From GCA-002715885 sp045561575 (GTDB lineage Bacteria > Bacteroidota > Bacteroidia > Flavobacteriales > BACL11), in NCBI GenBank assembly GCA_045561575.1, contig JBJKXM010000030.1:1-46938 (forward strand): a stretch of 46,938 nt of DNA, read 5' to 3'. Positions 16,456-25,175 of the stretch are shown piece by piece. The position numbers and the translations under genes are program-made. The notes below the pieces were generated by a model. It made no database searches. It was not told the origin of the DNA and saw only the letters and a program-made list of their open reading frames with translations. Every line of letters starts with the position of its first letter. Positions within the stretch are counted from its first letter, which is position 1.

Positions 16456-18084
16456 ATGGAATATAAAACTACTCTTGATTGGCTTTATAAATGGGAGAAA
16501 GAAAAACCTAATGCAATTTATTTAAGTCAACCTATTAATGGCGAATGGCATGATTGGACTTTTAGTGAAGTTGCTATTCAAGTTAGAAAGATGGCCGCTT
16601 ATATTAATTCATTAAATCTTGATAAAAATTCAAAGATTGGTATTTTATCAAAAAATTGTGCTCATTGGATAATGTCAGATTTAGCTATATTTTTATCTGG
16701 AAACATTTCTGTTCCTCTATATCCAAATTTAAACTCAGATTCATTAAATCAAATATTAGTTCATAGTGAAACAAAATTACTTTTTGTTGGTAAGTTAGAT
16801 GATTTTGAAAATCAAAAGTCAGGAATTCCAGAGGATATTAATTGTATTTCTTTTCCTTTTTATACAGAAGATTTTCCAATGTGGGATGATTTGATTAATA
16901 ATATTAGTCCAGCAAATGATTTAGTTAGAAAATCTGATGAACTGGCTTCGATAATTTATACTTCAGGAACTACAGGAAATTCTAAAGGCGTCATGCACTC
17001 ATTTTTTAATTTTAGTTTTGCTACAGTTAACGCTAGTACCGCATTAGAAATAAAAAATAATGATGACACCTTTTTTTCGTATCTACCATTAAGTCATATT
17101 GCTGAAAGATTATTAGTTCAAATGTGTAGTCTATATATTGGAGGAAGAGTTTATTTTGCTGAAAGTATTGATACATTTAGTCAAAACTTATCACATGCAT
17201 CACCAACAGTATTTTTAGGAGTTCCTAGAATATGGACTAAATTCCAGCAAGGTATTTTACTTAAGTTGCCTCAAAAAAAATTAAATATTTTATTAAAAAT
17301 ACCTTTTATATCTTCTTTGATTAAGAATAAAATCAAAAAAGGCTTAGGTCTTTTAAATGCAAAAAATATTTTTACTGGAGCAGCACCAACTCCTGTATCA
17401 ACAATAAACTGGTTTGCTAAGCTTGGCGTTAATATTCAAGAAGCATATGCTATGACTGAAAATACATGTTATTCTCATGTTACTCTAAAGGATAATATTA
17501 AGATTGGATGTGTTGGTAAAGCCCTTCCTAATTGTCATGTAAAACTTAGTGAAATTAATGAGATTTTAATAAAACATGAAGCATTAATGTTAGGATACTA
17601 TAAAGATGAACAACAAACCAATGAAATTATAAAAGATGGTTGGCTTTATACTGGAGATGAAGGTTCTATTGATAATGAAGGTTTTTTAAAAATTACAGGA
17701 AGAGTTAAAGATATTTTTAAAACAACAAAAGGAAAGTATGTTGCTCCAACACCAATTGAAATGAAATTATCTGAAAATAATTATATTGAGCAAGTATGTG
17801 TTGTGGGTAATGGTATCCCACAACCTATTGCTTTAGCTGTTTTATCTGAAAATTCTAAAAACTCGACAGATATTCAATCATCTATTTTAAAAACACTAGA
17901 TTCTGTAAACCAATCTTTAGAAAAACATGAGGTGATTAATAATGTTGTGTTACTAAAAGAAAATTGGACTGTTGAAAATAAATTTTTAACACCAACTATG
18001 AAAATCAAAAGAAATTCTATAGAAAAAAAATATCAAGATAATTATACAACTTGGTTTGAGAAAGATAAAATTGTAGAACTATAA
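16456..18084 (+). CDS. AMP-dependent (long-chain) acyl-CoA ligase
   Basis: The 542-aa adenylate-forming enzyme probably activates fatty acids to acyl-CoA. Visible motifs are the phosphate loop YTSGTTGNSKG (168-178), LPLSHIAER, the A5 motif YAMTE (331-335), YTGDEG (398-403) and GRVKDIFKTTKGKYVAP (415-431). The overall pattern is like FadD/long-chain ligases, somewhat shorter than the ~590-600 aa common for that group. The divergent marR and shared palindrome suggest regulated use of exogenous or recycled fatty acids. Chain-length specificity cannot be read from sequence. Confidence 0.92.
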   Translation: MEYKTTLDWLYKWEKEKPNAIYLSQPINGEWHDWTFSEVAIQVRKMAAYINSLNLDKNSKIGILSKNCAHWIMSDLAIFLSGNISVPLYPNLNSDSLNQILVHSETKLLFVGKLDDFENQKSGIPEDINCISFPFYTEDFPMWDDLINNISPANDLVRKSDELASIIYTSGTTGNSKGVMHSFFNFSFATVNASTALEIKNNDDTFFSYLPLSHIAERLLVQMCSLYIGGRVYFAESIDTFSQNLSHASPTVFLGVPRIWTKFQQGILLKLPQKKLNILLKIPFISSLIKNKIKKGLGLLNAKNIFTGAAPTPVSTINWFAKLGVNIQEAYAMTENTCYSHVTLKDNIKIGCVGKALPNCHVKLSEINEILIKHEALMLGYYKDEQQTNEIIKDGWLYTGDEGSIDNEGFLKITGRVKDIFKTTKGKYVAPTPIEMKLSENNYIEQVCVVGNGIPQPIALAVLSENSKNSTDIQSSILKTLDSVNQSLEKHEVINNVVLLKENWTVENKFLTPTMKIKRNSIEKKYQDNYTTWFEKDKIVEL

Positions 18085-18106
18085 AAAATTATGTTTTTAA
18101 TTTTTT
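18083..18106. terminator. Possible bidirectional terminator hairpin
   Basis: AAAAAATTA and TAATTTTTT form a 9-bp stem with a TGTTTT loop between two convergent genes only 4 nt apart. The stem has no G-C pair and overlaps both stop codons, so stability is doubtful. Confidence 0.3.
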
Positions 18107-19372
18107 CTTTTTTGCTGCTGGAAATAAAATATTATTAAGGATTAATCTATAGCCAGGAGAGTTTGGGTGTAATGATAAATCAGTTTTAGGATCTCCTACT
18201 TTATGTTGATAATCTTCAGGATCATGACCACCATAGAATGTCCATGTTCCATTTCCTAATTTTCCGTGAATGTATCTTGCTTCGTTTGAAGCTTTTGTTT
18301 CTCCCATTACAATTACATCAGATTTTAAATATTTTTTTCTGAAAGATGTTGTTTGACCCATAAATCCTTTGATTACTTGCATGTGATTTTGACAAAGCAT
18401 AGTTGGCACAGGATCCCATTTTGCAGAAAAATCAAACAAAGTAAAGAAATCAACATTCGCTTTGATTCTTCTTGTTTGAGTTGCATCAATTGACGAAAAT
18501 TCATACTTATTTGGATTTTGAATTAAATCAAAATTTTTAAAAGCTAAAGTTTTACTAAAATCAAGTTTACTGTTGATGTTATTTTCTATTGGATCTCCAT
18601 CAAACATATGATGGCATATGTCAATTCCCTCAGAGGCTAATGCTATATCATATGAATCTGTTGCAGAACACATTGCAAAAAGAAAACCTCCACTAGTAAC
18701 ATATTCTTTAATTTTTTTAGCAACAGCAAGTTTTGCTTGTGAAACCTTATCAAAACCTAATCTTTTTGCATCATTTTCAAATGATTTTTTTTGCTCTTTA
18801 TACCATGATGCATTTTTAAATGAAGCATAAAATTTTCCATATTGTCCTGTAAAATCTTCATGATGAAGATGTAGCCAGTCATAAAGTGGTAGTAAGTTAT
18901 TTAGAACTTCTTCATCATATATAACATCATATGGAATTTCTGCATATGTTAAAGCTAATGTAACAGCATCATCCCATGGCTGCTTGTTTTTAGGAGAATA
19001 AATTGCAATTTTTGGAGCTTTTTCTAAACGAATAACTTCTTGATTTACATCATCTTTAGAAATATCACTTAATATTCTGTTTGATGCAATATCTGCAATT
19101 AAATCATAAGAAACATTTCTTATTTTACATTCATTTTCAATAAAATTATTAGTCTTGATTAAAAAACTTCCACCTTTATAATTTAATAACCAACTAACAT
19201 CAATTTCTTTTTGTATCGATAAATATGCTATTCCATATGCTTTAAGATGATTTGTTTGGTTATCATCCATATTTATTAAAATGTATGATGCTTTTAACGA
19301 CGAAAGGTTAAGGAAAAATAGTAGAAGTAAAAAGCTAGCTTTAAGAACTTTAGAATGGTGTGCTTTCGTCAT
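18089..19372 (-). CDS. Secreted protein of uncertain function (amidotransferase-like fold suspected)
   Basis: The 427-aa product has a signal peptide (hydrophobic residues about 10-29, FLLLLFFLNLSSLKAS) and no other membrane segment. Homologues next to dnaB and accA in flavobacteria are often labelled asparagine synthetase B, but I see neither an N-terminal nucleophile Cys nor an Asn-synthase pyrophosphatase motif. The segment APKIAIYSPKNKQPWDDAV, the elbow-like GGFLFAMCSATDSYD and the C-terminal WTFYGGHDPEDYQH recall class I glutamine amidotransferase-like or ThuA-like folds. It is the last gene of accA-dnaB-this, overlapping dnaB by 23 nt. Function unknown. Confidence 0.8.
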   Translation of the reverse strand: MTKAHHSKVLKASFLLLLFFLNLSSLKASYILINMDDNQTNHLKAYGIAYLSIQKEIDVSWLLNYKGGSFLIKTNNFIENECKIRNVSYDLIADIASNRILSDISKDDVNQEVIRLEKAPKIAIYSPKNKQPWDDAVTLALTYAEIPYDVIYDEEVLNNLLPLYDWLHLHHEDFTGQYGKFYASFKNASWYKEQKKSFENDAKRLGFDKVSQAKLAVAKKIKEYVTSGGFLFAMCSATDSYDIALASEGIDICHHMFDGDPIENNINSKLDFSKTLAFKNFDLIQNPNKYEFSSIDATQTRRIKANVDFFTLFDFSAKWDPVPTMLCQNHMQVIKGFMGQTTSFRKKYLKSDVIVMGETKASNEARYIHGKLGNGTWTFYGGHDPEDYQHKVGDPKTDLSLHPNSPGYRLILNNILFPAAKKKKLKT

Positions 19373-20834
19373 TTTCGGTATTCATACTTGATGAAACAGT
19401 TGATATCATAGATTCAGCATCAATATTACTTGAGAAATCATCAAAATAATCAATGTCAGAAAATTTAGCAAATTCGGCAGTAAACTTTAATCTAACATTT
19501 TCTAAAGCACCATTTCTATGTTTCGCAATAATTATTTCAGCCTGACTTCTTGAATCATCTCCATTGTCCCATTCATAAATCTTGTAGTACTCTGGTCTAT
19601 AAATAAATGTAACAATATCTGCATCCTGTTCAATAGCTCCTGATTCTCTAAGGTCTGAAAGCATGGGTCTTTTACTTCCAGTACCTGTTCTACTTTCAAC
19701 CCCTCTGTTAACTTGTGATAATGCAATTACAGGTATTTTCAACTCTTTTGCTATTCCTTTTAGAGATCTTGAAATTGTTGAGATTTCTTGTTCACGATTT
19801 CCAGCATTTCCACCAGCACTCATTAATTGTAAATAATCTATGATAATTATTTCTACATTATGATTTTTCACCAATCTTCTAGCCTTTGCTCTTAATTCAA
19901 AGACTGTTAAAGCGGGAGTGTCATCAATGTAAATTTGAGCATCAGACAATTGTTTGATTTTTTCGTGTAATTGAACCATTTCATAGTCTTTCAGATCACC
20001 TTTTCTTAATTTAGAGGCAGATAATTCTGCCTCACTCGCAATTAATCTTGAAACAAGTTGTTCTGATGACATTTCAAGTGAAAATAAACCAATGGCTTTT
20101 TCATGATTTATAGCAATATTCCTTGCCATGCTCAATGCAAAAGCTGTTTTACCCATTCCTGGACGAGCTGCTACAATTACTAGATCTGATTTTTGCCATC
20201 CAGAGGTAACCCTATCAAGCTTAGTGAATCCTGATGGAACACCACTTAGTCCATCTTCTTTTTGTCTTAAAACCTCAATATTATCAAGAGCACCTTTTAT
20301 TAAAACACTCATTTTATCGTAACTTTTTCTTAGAGTACCCTCAGTTACATTAAATAATTTTTCTTCAGCAGTATTTAATAAATCAAAAATATCTATTGTG
20401 TCGTTAAAAGCATCGCCTATAATATTGTTAGAAATACTTATCAATGATCTTTTAATAAATTTTTCGGCTATGATTCTTGCATGAAATTCCGTATTTGATG
20501 ATGAAGAAATATTATTAGTTAATTGACTTATATATAACATTCCACCAACAGAATCTAAATCTCCCATTCTTTTCAATTCTTCAGAAACAGTTAAAATATC
20601 AACAGGTTTACTATTATTAAAAAGATTTATTATGGCTTCAAATATTTTTTGATTATCTGGTTTGTAAAAGTATTCAGGTTGTAAGCTATCAATTGTATCA
20701 GACAACGATTCATTATCAATCATTAATGCTCCAAGAACAGCTTCTTCTAATTCAATTGCTTGTGGTTGTAGTTTTCCATCAATTTTTTGAGTTGATGTTG
20801 CACTTAAAAGTTTTTTTCCTATTCTTTTTGCCAT
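19350..20834 (-). CDS. dnaB: Replicative DNA helicase DnaB
   Basis: The 494-aa hexameric helicase drives the replication fork. The N-terminal domain (residues about 22-130) begins PQAIELEEAVLGALMID. The RecA-like ATPase domain has Walker A ARPGMGKT (223-230), the GLFSLEMSSEQL segment, Walker B IIIIDYLQLM (329-338) and SQVNRGVESR followed by LRESGAIEQDAD. There is no intein, which is worth noting because dnaB is a common insertion site. It starts 1 nt after accA ends. Confidence 0.98.
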   Translation of the reverse strand: MAKRIGKKLLSATSTQKIDGKLQPQAIELEEAVLGALMIDNESLSDTIDSLQPEYFYKPDNQKIFEAIINLFNNSKPVDILTVSEELKRMGDLDSVGGMLYISQLTNNISSSSNTEFHARIIAEKFIKRSLISISNNIIGDAFNDTIDIFDLLNTAEEKLFNVTEGTLRKSYDKMSVLIKGALDNIEVLRQKEDGLSGVPSGFTKLDRVTSGWQKSDLVIVAARPGMGKTAFALSMARNIAINHEKAIGLFSLEMSSEQLVSRLIASEAELSASKLRKGDLKDYEMVQLHEKIKQLSDAQIYIDDTPALTVFELRAKARRLVKNHNVEIIIIDYLQLMSAGGNAGNREQEISTISRSLKGIAKELKIPVIALSQVNRGVESRTGTGSKRPMLSDLRESGAIEQDADIVTFIYRPEYYKIYEWDNGDDSRSQAEIIIAKHRNGALENVRLKFTAEFAKFSDIDYFDDFSSNIDAESMISTVSSSMNTENDESTPF

Positions 20835-20835
20835 T

Positions 20836-21786
20836 TTATTTTACTATTCCCATTTTACAAAACTTATCCATTCTTTTTTTTATAAGTTGGTTAATTGAAA
20901 GTTTTTTTAATTCATTCAAAGAACTTAAAATTTCTTTTTTAACAATTTTAAAAGTATTTTCCTTATCAGAATGAGCCCCTGACAAAGGTTCTTTAATGAT
21001 TTTGTCAACTAATTTATTTTTTTTCATGTCTTTGGCAGTAAGCTTTAAAGATTCAGCTGCTTTTTCTTTGTAATCCCAACTTCTCCACAAAATTGTTGAA
21101 CAATTTTCAGGGGAAATAACTGAATACCATGAATTGTTTAACATTAGGACATGATCTCCAACACCAATTCCAAGTGCTCCACCTGAAGCTCCTTCACCGA
21201 TAATAACACATATAATTGGAGTCTTTAACCTTGTCATTTCAATGATATTTCTTGCTATAGCTTCTCCTTGACCTCTTTTTTCAGCTTCTAGTCCTGGATA
21301 TGCACCAGGAGTATCTATTAATGTAATAACAGGTTTGTTAAACTTTTCTGCTAATCTCATCAACCTAAGAGCTTTTCTATAACCTTCAGGATTGGCCATT
21401 CCAAAATTTCTAAATTGACGTTCTTTAGTATTTCTTCCTTTTTGTTGGCCAATAAACATAACTGTTTGGTTATCTAATGTTCCCCATCCACCAATCATTG
21501 CTTTATCATCTTTAGTATTTCTGTCACCATGAAGCTCAATAAAATCTCCCTCAGTTAGTGCATTAATATAATCAAGAGTATATGGTCTTTCAGGATGTCT
21601 AGATAACTGTACTTTTTGCCAAGAAGTTAAATTTTTGTAGATTTTTTCTTTTGTTTTTTGTATCTGCAATTCAATGTCTATAATGGTTTTGCTTACATCT
21701 ACATTTTCAATATCAGAAAGTTCTTTTGCCTGAATTAGTTTGTTGTTTAATTCTTCAAGAGGTTTTTCAAAATCAAGATATTGCAT
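20836..21786 (-). CDS. accA: Acetyl-CoA carboxylase carboxyltransferase subunit alpha
   Basis: The 316-aa subunit transfers the carboxyl group from biotin to acetyl-CoA, giving malonyl-CoA for fatty acid synthesis. Features are the N-terminal helical part (EKPLEELNNKLIQAKEL), RHPERPYTLDYI, ELHGDRNTKDDKAMIGG, the oxyanion-hole glycines in ITLIDTPGAYPG and GEGASGGALGIGVGD, and ISPENCSTILWR. Length matches the family. It heads the minus-strand operon with dnaB. Confidence 0.98.
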   Translation of the reverse strand: MQYLDFEKPLEELNNKLIQAKELSDIENVDVSKTIIDIELQIQKTKEKIYKNLTSWQKVQLSRHPERPYTLDYINALTEGDFIELHGDRNTKDDKAMIGGWGTLDNQTVMFIGQQKGRNTKERQFRNFGMANPEGYRKALRLMRLAEKFNKPVITLIDTPGAYPGLEAEKRGQGEAIARNIIEMTRLKTPIICVIIGEGASGGALGIGVGDHVLMLNNSWYSVISPENCSTILWRSWDYKEKAAESLKLTAKDMKKNKLVDKIIKEPLSGAHSDKENTFKIVKKEILSSLNELKKLSINQLIKKRMDKFCKMGIVK

Positions 21787-21810
21787 AGAAATCTAAAATT
21801 AAAAGAATAT

Positions 21811-21818
21811 CAAATATA
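21811..21818 (-). promoter_or_regulatory. -7 promoter element of accA operon
   Basis: Minus strand reads TATATTTG, matching TAnnTTTG, 24 nt before the accA ATG in the divergent accA-ispE gap. No clear TTTG at -33. Confidence 0.55.
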
Positions 21819-21858
21819 AATAAAATCATTTGTCGATGAATATAAAAAATCAGATGAT

Positions 21859-21866
21859 TACATTTG
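21859..21866 (+). promoter_or_regulatory. -7 promoter element of ispE
   Basis: TACATTTG matches TAnnTTTG and ends 18 nt before ATG 21885. It overlaps the TTG (21864) that would be the most upstream possible start, which argues that the TTG is promoter sequence and not a start codon. Confidence 0.55.
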
Positions 21867-21884
21867 TTGTTGAAAACTATTCTT

Positions 21885-22634
21885 ATGATTTTATATTCAA
21901 ACGCTAAAATTAATATTGGCTTAAATATTTTGTCAAAAAGAGCTGACGGATATCACAATATTTCATCAATATTTTATCCGGTCTTTGATTGTTTCGATAT
22001 AATTGAAATAATAGAATCTGATAATTTTTTATTTACCACTTCGGGGATAGAAATTCCTGGAAAAAACAATTTGTGTAAAGATGCATATAATACCTTAAAA
22101 TTATTACATAATATACCGCCAGTTCATATTCATTTACATAAAATGATTCCAATTGGCTCCGGGCTTGGAGGCGGATCATCTAACGCATCATTTGTACTAA
22201 AGGGTCTTAATGAAATGTTTAATTTGAAATTAAATTTTGAAAATTTAGAAAAAATATCCTTGGGAATTGGAGCTGATTGTCCTTTTTTTATTGATAATGA
22301 ACCCAAAATAGTTTCAGGTATTGGAGAAATTATGAATAAAATTGATTTAGATTTATCTAATTATAGTATAAGATTATTTCACTCAAATATTCATATAAGT
22401 ACTATTGATACTTTTTCTAATATCGATTTAGATTCACAAATTCAAAACTTAAATCAATCTATAAATTTAAATGTTGAAAGCTGGAAAGGAAGAATTAAGA
22501 ATGATTTTGAAAAATATATATTTAGAAAACATTCACAGTTAGAAAAAGCTAAAGAAAGATTTTACTCAGATGGAGCACTGTATGCAAGTATGACTGGTAC
22601 TGGTTCAACTATTTATGGAATTTTTAATAAATAG
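21885..22634 (+). CDS. ispE: 4-diphosphocytidyl-2-C-methyl-D-erythritol kinase
   Basis: The GHMP kinase phosphorylates CDP-ME in the MEP isoprenoid pathway. From ATG 21885 the protein is 249 aa and begins MILYSNAKINIGLNILSKRA, the typical IspE start with the conserved NAKIN and DGYHN motifs. The ATP-binding loop IPIGSGLGGGSSNASFVL and the third motif MTGTGSTIYGIF follow. A longer frame from TTG 21864 adds seven residues, but that codon lies inside a promoter element. It is a little shorter than the usual 260-290 aa. It converges on rho with a 2-nt gap. Confidence 0.94.
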   Translation: MILYSNAKINIGLNILSKRADGYHNISSIFYPVFDCFDIIEIIESDNFLFTTSGIEIPGKNNLCKDAYNTLKLLHNIPPVHIHLHKMIPIGSGLGGGSSNASFVLKGLNEMFNLKLNFENLEKISLGIGADCPFFIDNEPKIVSGIGEIMNKIDLDLSNYSIRLFHSNIHISTIDTFSNIDLDSQIQNLNQSINLNVESWKGRIKNDFEKYIFRKHSQLEKAKERFYSDGALYASMTGTGSTIYGIFNK

Positions 22635-22636
22635 TT

Positions 22637-24133
22637 TTATCCATTCATTGTAATTAGAAATTCGTTATTGTCCTTAGTTTTTTGCAGTCTATCTTTCATA
22701 AATTCAATGGCTTCAACAGGATTCATATCAGCAAGATAATTTCTTAAAACCCAAATTCGTTGAATATGATCTTTATCTAAAAGAAGATCCTCTCTTCTTG
22801 TACTTGATGCAACTAAATCAACTGCTGGATAAATTCGTCTATTTGATATTTTTCTGTCTAATTGAAGTTCCATATTTCCTGTTCCTTTAAATTCTTCAAA
22901 AATAACTTCATCCATTTTACTTCCTGTTTCTGTTAGAGCAGTAGCTAATATAGTTAAGGACCCACCATTTTCTATTTTTCTTGCTGCTCCAAAGAATCTT
23001 TTTGGTTTATGTAAAGCGTTTGCATCAACACCACCACTTAAAATTTTTCCAGAAGCTGGTTGAACGGTATTATATGCTCTTGCTAGTCTGGTAATAGAGT
23101 CAAGTAAAATAACAACATCATGTCCGCATTCAGTCATTCTTTTTGCCTTTTCTAAAACAATATCTGCAACTTTAACATGTCTACTTGCTGGCTCATCAAA
23201 TGTAGAAGCAATTACTTCAGCATTTACACTTCTTTCCATGTCTGTAACCTCCTCAGGTCTTTCATCAATGAGAAGAATAATCATGTATACTTCTGGATGA
23301 TTATCAGCAATTGCATTTGCAATCTCTTTTAGTAATACTGTCTTTCCCGTCTTCGGTTGAGCTACGATTAAACCTCTTTGACCTTTACCAAGAGGAGTGA
23401 AAATATCAAGCATTCTGGTAGAGATATTATTATGTCCATTATTTAGTAAGTTAAATTTTTCATTAGGAAATAATGGTTTTAAGTGTTCAAAAGGAACTCT
23501 ATCTCTTGCAATTGCAGGATCTCTTCCATTAATTTTATTTACATTAATTAAAGGAAAGTATTTCTCACCAGATTTTGGAGGCCTTACAGTACCAATGATT
23601 GTATCACCAGTTTTTAAACCAAATAACTTAATTTGTGAATGAGATACATATACATCATCAGGAGAAGATAAATAGTGATAGTCAGATGACCTCATAAATC
23701 CATATCCATCAGGCATAATTTCTATTACACCTTCAGTTTCTATAATACCACTAAAATCATAATCATAATCAGATTTTGGTTTGTTATTTGGATTAGGTCT
23801 ATCGTGATTTTTACCCCTCATATTATTATTGCTATTATTGTTTGAATGATTCGTATTTTTTTTATTTGGGATATTTTTATTTTCTTTTTTGTAATCAGCT
23901 GATTTAGGTTTCTTATTTTTTACAAAATCTTTTTTAGGATTTGTTTTTTCTTGAACTTTTTTTGGAGCTTCTCCTTTGTTTTTTTCTGGATTATTATGCT
24001 CTGCTTGATAGTCGAGAATTGCATAAGCTAAATCTAATTTTTTTAGTTTGTCATGATTTTTAATTTCTAATTTTTTAGCAATTTCTCTTAATTCAGATAC
24101 TTTTGAGTTATTTAATTCCTCTAGTTTGTACAT
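22637..24133 (-). CDS. rho: Transcription termination factor Rho
   Basis: The 498-aa hexameric RNA helicase ends transcription. The N-terminal Rho_N helical domain spans residues about 1-45. A hydrophilic low-complexity linker (about 50-127) is rich in Lys, Asn and Pro, with runs such as NHSNNNSNNN. The RNA-binding cold-shock-like domain (about 130-205) has EGVIEIMPDGYGFMRS. The ATPase core has Walker A QPKTGKTV (259-266), IDERPEEVTDMER and DSITRLARAYN. Disordered Rho inserts are common in Bacteroidota and known to drive phase separation in Bacteroides thetaiotaomicron. A similar role here is inference. Confidence 0.97.
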   Translation of the reverse strand: MYKLEELNNSKVSELREIAKKLEIKNHDKLKKLDLAYAILDYQAEHNNPEKNKGEAPKKVQEKTNPKKDFVKNKKPKSADYKKENKNIPNKKNTNHSNNNSNNNMRGKNHDRPNPNNKPKSDYDYDFSGIIETEGVIEIMPDGYGFMRSSDYHYLSSPDDVYVSHSQIKLFGLKTGDTIIGTVRPPKSGEKYFPLINVNKINGRDPAIARDRVPFEHLKPLFPNEKFNLLNNGHNNISTRMLDIFTPLGKGQRGLIVAQPKTGKTVLLKEIANAIADNHPEVYMIILLIDERPEEVTDMERSVNAEVIASTFDEPASRHVKVADIVLEKAKRMTECGHDVVILLDSITRLARAYNTVQPASGKILSGGVDANALHKPKRFFGAARKIENGGSLTILATALTETGSKMDEVIFEEFKGTGNMELQLDRKISNRRIYPAVDLVASSTRREDLLLDKDHIQRIWVLRNYLADMNPVEAIEFMKDRLQKTKDNNEFLITMNG

Positions 24134-24155
24134 TATGTTTTTTTTTGATTATGAT

Positions 24156-24174
24156 CTGTGAATTAGGATCACAG
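24156..24174 (-). promoter_or_regulatory. Inverted repeat in the rho leader
   Basis: CTGTGA and TCACAG are separated by 7 nt, centred about 32 nt before the rho ATG. As RNA it would form a 6-bp hairpin; as DNA it resembles a CRP/FNR-type half-site pair, though the spacing is 7 where the CRP consensus has 6. Either role is unproven. Confidence 0.4.
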
Positions 24175-24272
24175 TTTTGATTTAATTTATATAGGATTTA
24201 GATAAAATCTTTGGAAAGTCAATGCAATTATACGAATTTTTAGAATAATAAAGATTTTAATACATTATTATT

Positions 24273-24280
24273 TACCTTTG
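24273..24280 (+). promoter_or_regulatory. -7 promoter element of the DUF4293 gene
   Basis: TACCTTTG matches TAnnTTTG and ends 7 nt before the ATG at 24288, so the transcript would be leaderless or have only a few leader bases. Confidence 0.6.
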
Positions 24281-24287
24281 TAGAGGT

Positions 24288-24680
24288 ATGATTCAAAGAA
24301 TACAGTCAATTTTTTTCTTACTATCTGCATTAGCTTCATTGCTCATAATTTTTATAGCTCCAGTTCTAAGTAATGAAGATGGACTATATTATCTTTATAA
24401 TGATTTTCCATATTTGAGACTTTTACTTTTTGTTTCAGCATTTATTTCAATTTATGCTATTTTTCAATATAAAAATAGAAGCAAACAAAGGTTGCTTTCT
24501 TCTCTTTCAAGGCTAATGATTACTTTTTTTTACCTTATTGTATTATTAGTTTATAGAGAAAAATTCAATTTTGAATCAGGACTTTTTCTGTGTATTATTC
24601 CTTTTTTATTACTTTTTTTAGCATCTTTTTTTATCAAAAAAGATGAAAAATTAATTAAGGATGCAGATAGAATAAGGTAA
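24288..24680 (+). CDS. DUF4293 family membrane protein
   Basis: The 130-aa product begins MIQRIQSIFFLLSALASLL, the characteristic start of the Bacteroidota DUF4293 family, and has four hydrophobic segments (about residues 5-27, 41-61, 74-92, 97-115) with charged ends. These proteins often sit beside rho, as here (divergent). Their function is not known. It is convergent with the phosphoesterase gene, 3 nt apart. Confidence 0.85.
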   Translation: MIQRIQSIFFLLSALASLLIIFIAPVLSNEDGLYYLYNDFPYLRLLLFVSAFISIYAIFQYKNRSKQRLLSSLSRLMITFFYLIVLLVYREKFNFESGLFLCIIPFLLLFLASFFIKKDEKLIKDADRIR

Positions 24681-24683
24681 ATC

Positions 24684-25175
24684 TTATCTTTTTAGTTCTA
24701 TAATTTTCAAATCACTTATTTTTTTTTCATTTATTATAAATTGAACAATAGTCTTTACTTGATGAATACCATGATTTCCTGCTGCTCCAGGATTTATAAA
24801 TAATAGGTTATTAATTTTATCATTCATCACTTTTAGAATGTGTGAGTGCCCACAAATAAAAATATCTGGTTTTGTTTTTTCAATTTTTTCTTTTACTGCT
24901 TTAGAGTATTTTCCTGGATAACCTCCAATATGTGTCATATATATATTTAAACCTTCACATTTGAAGAATACTTCTGAGGCTAATATTATTCTTATTTGAT
25001 GATTATCAATATTTCCATATACTGCTTTAACTTTTGATATTTCATTCAATTTATCGTATATAACTAATGAACCAATATCTCCAGCATGCCAAATTTCATC
25101 TGAATCTTTTAAATGAGGAATAAATCTTTCATCAAGAACACTATGAGTGTCCGATAAAAGTGAGATTTTTTTCAT
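24684..25175 (-). CDS. YfcE/MJ0936-family metallophosphoesterase
   Basis: The 163-aa protein has the calcineurin-like phosphodiesterase motifs in order: SDTHS (8-12) for D-x-H, WHAGDIGS for G-D, VYGNIDNH for G-N-x-D-N-H, MTHIGG and the final CGHSHI for G-H-x-H, closing with INPGAAG. It probably binds two divalent metals and cleaves phosphodiesters; the natural substrate is not known. Its ATG immediately follows the stop codon of the giant lectin-headed protein, so it is probably read from the same transcript, although the functions look unrelated. Confidence 0.93.
   Translation of the reverse strand: MKKISLLSDTHSVLDERFIPHLKDSDEIWHAGDIGSLVIYDKLNEISKVKAVYGNIDNHQIRIILASEVFFKCEGLNIYMTHIGGYPGKYSKAVKEKIEKTKPDIFICGHSHILKVMNDKINNLLFINPGAAGNHGIHQVKTIVQFIINEKKISDLKIIELKR

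Noticed and set aside
21864..21884. TTG start adding seven residues to IspE
   Set aside because: The TTG is part of the promoter element TACATTTG, and the family normally begins close to the NAKIN motif.
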